5,047 nucleotides of DNA from Bacteroidetes bacterium UBA7368 (GTDB lineage Bacteria > Bacteroidota > Rhodothermia > Rhodothermales > UBA10348): NCBI GenBank assembly GCA_002469915.1, contig DKOG01000202.1, positions 1-5,047 on the forward strand, written 5' to 3'. The first letter of the stretch is position 1. Every line of letters begins with the position of its first letter. Below are positions 1 through 5,047 of this stretch, one piece after another. The notes beneath the pieces are model-generated. The model saw only the letters and a list, made by a program, of their open reading frames with translations, had not been told where the DNA came from and made no database searches. A program made the translations under genes and the position numbers.

Positions 1-48
1 ACCCATCCTTTCGGATAGGGTTGGATTCCCGGTAGATTACCGATTCCA
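1..48. other. Two small inverted repeats before the first gene
   Basis: Bases 1-20 can fold as a stem of ACCC and ATCC against GGAT and GGGT, with one bulged A and a TTTC loop. Bases 30-42 form CGGTA-GAT-TACCG, which can extend through an internal loop by TGGA (22-25) pairing with TCCA (45-48). Neither is followed by a T-run, so neither is a convincing intrinsic terminator on the + strand. They may be the end of an upstream transcript or 5' UTR structure of the next gene. What lies upstream is outside the window, so the role stays open. Confidence 0.3.
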
Positions 49-66
49 TCCTAGCTTCTAAGCACC

Positions 67-516
67 ATGATTGTTAAAAAAGTGGCCCGTTGGGCCTGGC
101 TCATCCCAGCCATACTGGTCGCCTTATCTGCGCATCAAGCATATACGGCTATCCAGCTTCAAAAAACCATGGACGAGGGTATTTCCACATGGGCAGAAGT
201 GACTCGTTACGATCGATCCGACCGCAAGGATGTAACACACGTCGAGTTGGACCTCATTGTACATCTTCCGGATGGCACAGAGTTTGAACGGAAAAACCTG
301 ACACTGCCCTATTCAATCGGTCATCGCGTTCAGGCAGACACGCTTCAAGTAAAAGTTCTGCAAGGAGCCGCTCAGGAAGTGGTGATTGAACAGATTAGTT
401 CCACACACGTCCGGATCGCTTGGAGTAATTTTGTGATGAGTTTTATTGGATTCTTGATGGCATTCGGACTCGTATTCGGGTGGAATCGGATGTTGAAACG
501 AAGCGAATCAGCATAG
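67..516 (+). CDS. DUF3592-like two-helix membrane protein, function unknown
   Basis: This is a 149-residue protein of unknown function. A basic N-terminus (MIVKKVAR) leads into a first hydrophobic helix at about residues 8-29. A soluble, probably beta-rich part spans about 38-110, and a second hydrophobic helix about 117-139 ends in a short basic tail (NRMLKRSESA). The soluble part has the layout of DUF3592 proteins: a strand beginning TWAEVTRYD, a strand with HLPDGTEFE (66-74), and then a GHRVQADTLQVKV segment where that family usually has a 'G..V.V.Y.P' motif. The expected topology is two inner-membrane helices with the domain facing the periplasm. The ATG at 67 has no Shine-Dalgarno sequence but gives a natural membrane-protein N-terminus. 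The gene lies 202 bases before the receptor, and the riboswitch is downstream of it, so thiamine is not expected to control it. The family assignment rests on layout and motif resemblance only. Confidence 0.75.
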   Translation: MIVKKVARWAWLIPAILVALSAHQAYTAIQLQKTMDEGISTWAEVTRYDRSDRKDVTHVELDLIVHLPDGTEFERKNLTLPYSIGHRVQADTLQVKVLQGAAQEVVIEQISSTHVRIAWSNFVMSFIGFLMAFGLVFGWNRMLKRSESA

Positions 517-519
517 CAA

Positions 520-532
520 ACGGCTCAGCCGT
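520..532 (+). terminator. Weak stem-loop just after the first gene's stop
   Basis: ACGGC (520-524) and GCCGT (528-532) form a 5-bp stem with a TCA loop, starting 3 bases after the TAG at 514-516. The following bases, ATATTAAA, are AT-rich but not a T-run, so this is at best a weak terminator. It could equally be an operator-like palindrome overlapping the leader promoter. Confidence 0.25.
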
Positions 533-537
533 ATATT
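532..537 (+). promoter_or_regulatory. Possible -10 element for the riboswitch transcript
   Basis: TATATT lies about 32 bases before the first base of the TPP aptamer P1 stem. A transcript starting a few bases downstream would contain the whole aptamer. No good -35 box lies at the right distance, and the Bacteroidota TAnnTTTG consensus is not matched, so this is only the best candidate by position and AT-richness. Confidence 0.2.
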
Positions 538-541
538 AAAG

Positions 542-561
542 AGCGCTTTCTCGGAAGCGTT
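542..561 (+). other. Leader stem-loop preceding the TPP aptamer
   Basis: Bases 542-549 pair with 554-561 (core CGCTT against AAGCG, with G-T wobbles at the edges), closing a CTCG loop. The hairpin ends 7 bases before the aptamer P1 stem and is not part of the standard TPP fold. It has no T-tail, so it is not a terminator. It may insulate the aptamer, or compete with an extension of P1, since 557-560 (GCGT) could instead pair with 644-647 (ATGC). Confidence 0.4.
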
Positions 562-568
562 GACTGAA

Positions 569-642
569 CTGTTGGGGGTGCTCGAAAGGGCTGAGATTAT
601 ACCCCTGGAACCTGCCCGGATAATGCCGGCGAAGGAAAACAG
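569..642 (+). promoter_or_regulatory. TPP riboswitch aptamer (THI element)
   Basis: The conserved TPP-aptamer blocks appear in order and with normal spacing. P1 is CTGTT (569-573) with AACAG (638-642). P2 is GGGGT (575-579) with ACCCC (601-605). P3 is a very short GCTC (580-583) with GGGC (588-591), capped by GAAA. Next comes the pyrimidine-binding CTGAGA (591-596). The other arm has P4 CCT (611-613) with AGG (633-635), and P5 CCGG (616-619) with CCGG (626-629) closing ATAATG. The last block, GCGAAGGAA, corresponds to the pyrophosphate-side consensus. The family binds TPP and represses the downstream gene, here the TonB-dependent receptor 77 bases further on. No stem followed by a T-run is seen between aptamer and gene, so control of translation is more likely than of termination. 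That mechanism is inferred. Confidence 0.96.
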
Positions 643-643
643 C

Positions 644-688
644 ATGCGCATGTCGTGTGACTCTCAGAACGGTCGTTTCAAGACGTAG
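644..688 (+). CDS. Possible 14-codon upstream ORF in the riboswitch leader
   Basis: An ATG two bases after the P1 stem opens a frame reading MRMSCDSQNGRFKT and ends in TAG at 686-688. It is in the same frame as the receptor gene, but this stop and a further in-frame TAA at 695-697 prevent fusion. It overlaps the stretch at 651-660 that can pair with the receptor start. There is no Shine-Dalgarno sequence and no recognisable product. It may be chance. If translated, ribosomes on it would disturb the leader fold. Confidence 0.15.
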   Translation: MRMSCDSQNGRFKT

Positions 689-721
689 ATCATTTAACGC
701 CACCAACTAGATCGCACGATG
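651..721 (+). promoter_or_regulatory. Candidate start-codon-masking helix (expression platform)
   Basis: Bases 651-660 (TGTCGTGTGA) can pair without interruption with 712-721 (TCGCACGATG). The 10 pairs include three G-U wobbles, at 651-721, 652-720 and 658-714. The 3' strand contains the whole receptor ATG (719-721), so this helix would hide the start codon. A shorter competing version uses GTCGT at 672-676 against 716-720. This would suit a translational riboswitch in a lineage without Shine-Dalgarno sequences. It was found by eye without an energy calculation, and no clear alternative partner that would free the start codon in TPP-free RNA was identified. Confidence 0.4.
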
Positions 722-3247
722 ACTTTTGTCAACCGGTTTCTTTTTGCCCTCCTTTTTTGTGCTTTTTTCGCCTCTATCCCTGCTTCGGCGCAGTCCAGAA
801 CGGACGTTGAGGGACACATAAGCGATGAGCATGGATCTGCTCTTACCGGCGCAGCCGTTCAACTTTTTGCAGAGGGGTCTTTGCTCTCCCGATACGCTGC
901 TGTATCAAATGCAGAGGGTCGTTTTGTAATCGAACGCGTACCGGCAGGTAGGTACGACATGATGGTTTCCTTCCTCGGTTTTGGCACCATTCGGATGTCC
1001 ATATCCGTCACGACCGACATTATGGCTCCTGTCCACGTCGTGCTCTCGACTCAGGCAGTTCAGCATGACGAAGTCGTGGTTTCTATTGGCCGGGCTACGC
1101 CTCATCTGTCGCCGGTAACCTTGTCCAATATATCGGGCGCAGAACTGGCCCGGCAGCCAGATATGAAGGATTTGCCAGTGCATTTGGCCCGGCAGCCATC
1201 GATCACTTTCTACTCCGAGAATGGGAATGCCATTGGATACTCCACACTTCGGATGCGAGGTTTTGGTCAGCGTAGATTGGCCGTAGCTATCAACGGAATA
1301 CCGCAAAATGATCCGGAGGAGTTCAATGTCTTCTGGGTCAATTTTTTCGATATTCAGGGCGCTGTTCAGGACATCCAGATTCAGCGAGGCGCAGGTTCAT
1401 CGGTATACGGTCCAACTGCTATTGGAGGGGCCATCAACATTCGCGCGATGCCTTACAAGCCAGACTTTGAGGCAAGCGTTCATGTAGGTGGCGGCGCGTT
1501 TGCAACGCGCCGCTTCTCGGGCGAAATAAACTCGGGGCTCCTCAATGACCGATATGTTGCGTACGGTCGCCTGAGTCGCCTGCTCTCTGATGGGTACAGG
1601 GATTGGTCTTGGACCGAATTTTGGCGATTTTTTGGAGGAATAACTCGGTATGGTGACCGATCAACCCTGACGCTTCAAGCCTACGGGGGGCCTCAAAAAG
1701 ACGGTCTTGCGTACGCAGGAATACCCAAAGCAGCGAACGAAGGCGAAATTGATGACGGTTTCGGCGGGACCATTGATCGGAAGTATAACTTTTCAGCCCT
1801 CACTCGGGATGTAGAGAGTTTCCACCAGCCGCACATTGAACTCCATCATACGTTCGACATAAACTCATCCCTGCAATTCTCTCAGACCGCCTTTGGGGTC
1901 CAAGGGAAAGGCTACTTTGACTTCGGAGGTACGTTCAGAAGCGCTGATTATTTAAGGCTACCTGAAAGTACGGTCAGCGGTGCGGCAAGGGCAGAGCCGC
2001 TATTTGTCTCCCTTCCGTCTGCAAGTGTATTATTTCGGGCCTATCTGGACCAATGGCAGGTGGGTTGGATGCCCAAAATCACTCAAACTAATTCTAAGGC
2101 GACATCTACCGTCGGCGCGGAATTTCGGTTACATCGAAGTTTAAGATGGGGCCGAATTCAAGAAGCAGACGGTCTACCAGCCAACCTCGTTGGTGCAGAC
2201 CATGATGTCCGAGTGTATTCATTTAGGGGAGAAAAGGCGATCGCATCCGTGTATATGTCTCACCTGAATCGGATATCGGATCTGTGGGCTGTGCAGGCAG
2301 ATGTTCAGCTCACCTATCGGCAGTATCGGGTCTGGGATGAGGCGTTTATCGGCACTCAATTTTCGAAACCATATTATTTCGCCAATCCCCGCATCGGTAT
2401 CACCTTCAGGCCAGAGCAAAGTTGGAGTGGGTTTGCTTCTCTAGCGTTGGCCCATCGCGAGCCCCGCATGAAGTCACTTTACGATGGGGAGGAAGCAGGT
2501 GCAGGGTTCGAACCGCTATTTAATATGGATGCACAAGGCAATCTGGATATGGATAAGCCATTTATCAAACCCGAGCGCCTCATTGACTTGGAACTAGGTA
2601 CCCGATGGAGCGGAGAGAAATTCCGAGCAAGCGCGAATGTTTTTGTAATGGATTTCCAAGATGAAATAGTGCCCAGTGGGGGATTGGATCAGTACGGTGT
2701 TCCGAGAACGGGCAATGCCGATCGTACAAGGCATATTGGACTCGAGATGGAGGGTGCCGTGAGGTTAGCTCCAGGGCTGGATCTGGCAGGAAACGCGACG
2801 ATATCTAGGAATCGATTTATTTCGTTTGCAGAGTTTGTGACGCTCCCAGATTTTTCAACAACTGAGATCGATAGGGCTAGCAATCCGATAGCAGGCTTTC
2901 CTGCAACCAGTGGAAACATGAGGTTGGATTACAGCAAAAAAGGATTTTCTGCTTCGATCATGTCCTCCTTGGTAGGAACTCAGTACGTAGATAACGGCGA
3001 GGGGGAAAATGCATCCGGTTTGCCTCAAGAGGATCTCAAGCTGGAGGCTTACATGCTGGTGGATGCATCTATTTCTTACCTCTTCAGCTCGACAGGTAAG
3101 TTTGCAGGACTCAAACTCGGTCTGGATCTGAACAACGTGTTGAATGATGAGGTATTGACCTACGGCAATGTCAGTTTCGGCGCGACTCAGTTTTTCCCGG
3201 CCGCCACACGACACGCATTTTTCTCCGCCCGGTACACGTTGAAATAG
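719..3247 (+). CDS. TonB-dependent outer-membrane receptor, thiamine-type
   Basis: This 842-residue receptor probably imports thiamine, TPP or a thiamine precursor across the outer membrane, powered by TonB-ExbBD. Residues 1-24 are a signal peptide ending ASA before Q25. Residues 28-110 form a carboxypeptidase-regulatory-like beta domain with the typical GRFVIERVPAGRYDM stretch. A TonB-box-like DEVVVS lies at 117-122. The plug spans about 124-242 and includes YSENGNAIGYSTLRMRGFGQ (165-184), INGIPQNDPEE (191-201) and IQRGAGSSVYGPTAIGGAIN (221-240). A 22-strand barrel would fill the rest, with SDGYRD at 290-295. The C-terminus reads FFSARYTLK. The ATG at 719 is chosen because it yields the signal peptide and in-frame stops lie just upstream. 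The TPP riboswitch 77 bases upstream is the main evidence for substrate. Riboswitch-controlled receptors of this kind are known in Bacteroidota as thiamine outer-membrane receptors. The exact ligand is not readable from the sequence. Confidence 0.93.
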   Translation: MTFVNRFLFALLFCAFFASIPASAQSRTDVEGHISDEHGSALTGAAVQLFAEGSLLSRYAAVSNAEGRFVIERVPAGRYDMMVSFLGFGTIRMSISVTTDIMAPVHVVLSTQAVQHDEVVVSIGRATPHLSPVTLSNISGAELARQPDMKDLPVHLARQPSITFYSENGNAIGYSTLRMRGFGQRRLAVAINGIPQNDPEEFNVFWVNFFDIQGAVQDIQIQRGAGSSVYGPTAIGGAINIRAMPYKPDFEASVHVGGGAFATRRFSGEINSGLLNDRYVAYGRLSRLLSDGYRDWSWTEFWRFFGGITRYGDRSTLTLQAYGGPQKDGLAYAGIPKAANEGEIDDGFGGTIDRKYNFSALTRDVESFHQPHIELHHTFDINSSLQFSQTAFGVQGKGYFDFGGTFRSADYLRLPESTVSGAARAEPLFVSLPSASVLFRAYLDQWQVGWMPKITQTNSKATSTVGAEFRLHRSLRWGRIQEADGLPANLVGADHDVRVYSFRGEKAIASVYMSHLNRISDLWAVQADVQLTYRQYRVWDEAFIGTQFSKPYYFANPRIGITFRPEQSWSGFASLALAHREPRMKSLYDGEEAGAGFEPLFNMDAQGNLDMDKPFIKPERLIDLELGTRWSGEKFRASANVFVMDFQDEIVPSGGLDQYGVPRTGNADRTRHIGLEMEGAVRLAPGLDLAGNATISRNRFISFAEFVTLPDFSTTEIDRASNPIAGFPATSGNMRLDYSKKGFSASIMSSLVGTQYVDNGEGENASGLPQEDLKLEAYMLVDASISYLFSSTGKFAGLKLGLDLNNVLNDEVLTYGNVSFGATQFFPAATRHAFFSARYTLK
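1146..1198 (+). repeat. Short direct repeat inside the receptor plug
   Basis: The 14-mer TGGCCCGGCAGCCA occurs at 1146-1159 and again at 1185-1198, exactly 39 bases (13 codons) apart. Each copy encodes LARQP, at residues 143-147 and 156-160 of the plug domain. Flanking bases differ. It may be a chance outcome of two similar plug segments or the trace of a small local duplication or conversion. Confidence 0.6.
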
Positions 3248-3251
3248 AGAT

Positions 3252-4145
3252 CTACCAGATCATCAGCTTCATACAAAAGACCGATCCGCCGGATTTCAAG
3301 TATTCTGACGTATCGACTTCTACGACCTGAAAACCGGCTTCGGTTAACAGGGCATTCGTCTTTGTACATCCTTTTTGAATGATCACGTGGCGTCCATCTG
3401 GGCAATGCGCGTTGCACGCAAAAAGTCCGCGTGCTTCGTCTTCAGGAGCTTCGAGTACGTTAGGGAAGAAGTGGTGTATCAATTCCAAACCGGCCCAATC
3501 AAATGCTCCGGGGAATATGAGTACGGTATCTGCATCCAGAAGGCACATGCAGGTATCCAAGTGGTAGAACTCTGGATCTTCCAGGTTCAAAGCTAGAATG
3601 GGTACATCTAACTGCTCGGAAATGCGTTTGTACGCTGAAAGGTCGGTTCTAAATCCGTATCCACCCCATAAAAGGCGTTTCCCGATATGCCATAGCGCAT
3701 CTCCCATCCCTTCAAACTCAGTCTCACCCACGGATAAGTCGCGGATAATCTCGTATCCTTTAGATGAGAAATGGTCCGCGAAAAACTGGACTTCCTTAGC
3801 GCGCTCCGCTGCAAACATATTGGAAAGCACTACTCCCTTGGTGTTGCCGTCGACGGACACAAAAGGGAGGGTCTGATTAGCGCAAAAAACCATATCCGGA
3901 AGGCCAGCTTGTCCGGAAATAGGTTCTACTTCGAGCCCACAGGACTCGTACGTACTTTTAAGGACGTCCCATTGGCGCTGTGCCTGCTCACGATCTACTG
4001 ATCCCACGTTTCCCGCCATATGGGCGTTGATGACGTATTGCACATCGAAATGCTCAGGGGACGTCATTAAAACTCGCTCAGGGCGAGGCAAATCCGGGAG
4101 ATCGTTTAGCGTAAAAGAGACCTCAGACAATGAAGGAATTACCAT
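3252..4145 (-). CDS. Arginine-deiminase-superfamily hydrolase (amidinotransferase/DDAH-like)
   Basis: This 297-residue enzyme, probably cytosolic (no signal peptide or membrane segment), belongs to the guanidino-group-modifying fold that includes dimethylargininase, arginine deiminase and amidinotransferases. Visible motifs are RVLMTSPEHFDVQYVINAHM (24-43), PDMVFCANQ (83-91, substrate-side Asp84), FEGMGD (144-149, with Glu145 and Asp149), GGYGFRT (161-167), FYHLDTC (193-199, catalytic His195) and SGGSVFC (285-291, nucleophile Cys291 seven residues from the end). The Glu/His/Cys catalytic set is intact and the length is normal for the single-domain family, so it should be active. It would release citrulline or ornithine from arginine or a derivative through a Cys-linked intermediate, but the substrate cannot be assigned. 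Relatives with this N-terminus are often annotated as arginine deiminase-related or citrulline-utilisation proteins. The first ATG is used; no Shine-Dalgarno sequence is seen. Its stop is 4 bases from the receptor's, tail to tail, and it lies 85 bases downstream of the next minus-strand gene. Confidence 0.88.
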   Translation of the reverse strand: MVIPSLSEVSFTLNDLPDLPRPERVLMTSPEHFDVQYVINAHMAGNVGSVDREQAQRQWDVLKSTYESCGLEVEPISGQAGLPDMVFCANQTLPFVSVDGNTKGVVLSNMFAAERAKEVQFFADHFSSKGYEIIRDLSVGETEFEGMGDALWHIGKRLLWGGYGFRTDLSAYKRISEQLDVPILALNLEDPEFYHLDTCMCLLDADTVLIFPGAFDWAGLELIHHFFPNVLEAPEDEARGLFACNAHCPDGRHVIIQKGCTKTNALLTEAGFQVVEVDTSEYLKSGGSVFCMKLMIW

Positions 4146-4230
4146 ACCAGTCAGATAAAAGTGGTGGGGTACTTAGTGAATACCTGAATCTAACACCTTT
4201 CTGACCTAAACCTCTATCCGAATTTTAAAA
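4146..4230 (-). other. 85-base spacer between the two minus-strand genes
   Basis: Read on the minus strand, this AT-rich spacer runs from the stop of the partial gene to the ATG of the hydrolase. No Shine-Dalgarno sequence precedes the ATG; the last bases read ATCTGACTGGT. No clear Bacteroidota (TAnnTTTG) or standard sigma-70 promoter could be picked out. The hydrolase may have its own promoter here or be read through from the upstream gene. Confidence 0.4.
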
Positions 4231-4244
4231 TCAGTCCTGATTTT
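4227..4244 (-). terminator. AT-rich palindrome over the stop codon, possible weak terminator
   Basis: AAAATCAG and CTGATTTT are perfect inverted copies around a 2-base centre, giving about a 7-bp stem with a 4-base loop. The repeat covers the TGA stop (4231-4233) of the minus-strand gene. Read on the minus strand, its 3' arm ends in TTTT followed by AAAATT. Read on the + strand, seven Ts (4241-4247) follow the loop side, but no + strand gene ends here. The stem is poor in GC, so termination would be weak and read-through into the hydrolase gene is plausible. Confidence 0.35.
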
Positions 4245-5047
4245 TTTCGAGCGTTCGTTTCGAAAGCGCGGATTCGATTTGGTCTGAATACTCTTCTCCA
4301 AGATCCCGCAATTCCTGCATGCTTACTTCGACTGAAATCTCGACAAATCGGGCATCAGACGAAACGTCAAGCCGCTCAGCCATTTCAAGAAGGTCAGGTA
4401 CCTCTTGGAATTGAATGCGCGCGGCAGCTCGGAGGCCTTTGATTAAACTCTCGAGGTCTGCGGGGCTGATGTTATCCGTTGGGCGAATGAACATGGATGA
4501 AAAGATATCCGTGGAGGTAAAGCTTGCTGAAATACCGATCTCACCGATGGTGCCTGCAATCTGCCCCAACTGTCCCAGTTCGCTGCCCAAGTTATTTCCA
4601 AGATCTAGTCCTTGGGCAAGAACTTGATCCACATTTCTAATGATAGCCCAATGCTGATTGCGACTGACTTTTTGCAAGAGGTCGCTAGGCAACGTGGAAA
4701 GGGTACCGTCTGACATTCGATCGGACATGCGGGCCAATTCATCTTCGGAAGAAGCGAGTACCATCATACTACCATCATGGATACCCACCATGATCTCACT
4801 ATTCGGGCTTTGAAAAGCATCGGTGAAATCCGTTGAGTTTAGCCGGGTCATATCTGCTTGTTCTTCCATGAGCTGCACGAGACTGGACTGATCAAAGTCC
4901 ATAAACATGAGCATGGCGCCGTTTGCGCCGTCACCCGATTGGCTCAAAGCGAAATAGGCACTTTTTATATCGGTCATCAGGTCAATGCCTGTCTTTGCCT
5001 TGAACTCGAGATAGTTTTCATCCGAATTCAGGTTGTCCATATCGGCT
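4231..5047 (-). CDS. Hypothetical protein, 5' end cut by window edge (possibly DUF3352-like)
   Basis: The reading frame stays open to the window edge; an ATG at 5040 exists, but the codons before it (Ala, Asp) are in frame and the text ADMDNLNSDENYLEFKAKTG looks internal. About 271 C-terminal residues are visible, and the true start, perhaps with a signal or lipoprotein peptide, lies outside. Counting from that ATG, the fragment has KTGIDLMTDIKSAYFALSQS (16-35), HWAIIRNVDQVLAQGLDLGN (129-148), an ISASFTSTDIFSSMFIRPTD stretch (170-189), then alternating strand and helix with SPADLESLIKGLRAAARIQF (192-211) and a charged tail ending EKNQD. This pattern of a residue-to-residue self-assessment domain resembles DUF3352-type proteins with no known function, but the match is by impression only. 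There are no catalytic motifs, repeats or membrane helices in the visible part. Confidence 0.7.
   Translation of the reverse strand, partial: ADMDNLNSDENYLEFKAKTGIDLMTDIKSAYFALSQSGDGANGAMLMFMDFDQSSLVQLMEEQADMTRLNSTDFTDAFQSPNSEIMVGIHDGSMMVLASSEDELARMSDRMSDGTLSTLPSDLLQKVSRNQHWAIIRNVDQVLAQGLDLGNNLGSELGQLGQIAGTIGEIGISASFTSTDIFSSMFIRPTDNISPADLESLIKGLRAAARIQFQEVPDLLEMAERLDVSSDARFVEISVEVSMQELRDLGEEYSDQIESALSKRTLEKNQD

Noticed and set aside
559..590. TTGACT at 560-565 as a -35 box
   Set aside because: Its -10 partner would fall inside the TPP aptamer (around 583-588), so the transcript would lack the 5' half of the riboswitch.
643..652. CATGCGCATG palindrome as a regulator operator
   Set aside because: It lies immediately after the aptamer, downstream of any likely transcript start, and a 10-base palindrome alone is weak evidence for protein binding.
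671..692. CGTTTCAAGACG (674-685) as the terminator of the riboswitch
   Set aside because: The stem is only 4 bp with one G-U pair and is followed by TAGATC, not a T-run, so transcription termination is not supported.
905..1306. A 133-codon open frame on the minus strand within the receptor gene
   Set aside because: It lies wholly antisense to the signal-bearing, motif-rich receptor frame, encodes no recognisable domain and has no start signals. It is a shadow frame.
2855..3214. A 119-codon open frame on the minus strand at the 3' end of the receptor
   Set aside because: It is antisense to the conserved last barrel strands and has a compositionally odd protein with no family resemblance.
3240..3260. 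Terminator between the convergent genes
   Set aside because: Only 4 bases separate the stop codons and no stem with a T-tail was found across the junction.
3598..3876. A 92-codon + strand frame opposite the hydrolase
   Set aside because: The minus-strand frame here carries the FEGMGD and GGYGFRT motifs of a known enzyme family, so the + strand reading is a shadow.
4237..4247. T-run at 4241-4247 as a + strand terminator
   Set aside because: No + strand gene is close enough to end there. The bases are the C-terminal lysine and asparagine codons of the minus-strand gene.

Overview
The window holds four protein genes and one clear riboswitch. It most likely comes from a Gram-negative member of the Bacteroidota and relatives (Rhodothermia or Balneolia would fit). 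The reasons are a TonB-dependent receptor with an N-terminal carboxypeptidase-regulatory-like domain, near-balanced base composition, and no Shine-Dalgarno sequence before any of the three visible starts. The lineage is an inference. No mobile element, CRISPR array, tRNA or rRNA was seen.

Layout: bases 1-66 are a short leader with two small inverted repeats. A two-helix membrane protein with a DUF3592-like extracytoplasmic domain follows (67-516, +). The 202-base gap at 517-718 is the richest non-coding stretch. It carries a stem-loop, a complete thiamine pyrophosphate (TPP) aptamer at 569-642, a 14-codon upstream ORF, and a stretch (651-660) that can pair with the start-codon region of the next gene. 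That gene (719-3247, +) is an 842-residue TonB-dependent outer-membrane receptor, which the riboswitch marks as a thiamine, TPP or thiamine-precursor importer.

Convergent to it, with only 4 bases between stop codons, is an arginine-deiminase-superfamily (amidinotransferase/dimethylargininase-like) hydrolase (3252-4145, -). Upstream of that, on the same strand, is the 3' part of a protein of unknown function that runs off the window edge (4231-5047, -), possibly of the DUF3352-like type.

Functionally, the riboswitch and receptor form a single-gene thiamine-repressed uptake unit. When intracellular TPP is high, the leader RNA should lower receptor synthesis. No inner-membrane thiamine transporter, thiamine pyrophosphokinase or thi biosynthesis gene lies next to the receptor here, so the rest of the pathway must be elsewhere. 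The two minus-strand genes have no visible link to thiamine. The system is a recognised type. The most original observation is a possible expression platform that masks the start codon itself, in a lineage that does not rely on Shine-Dalgarno sequences.
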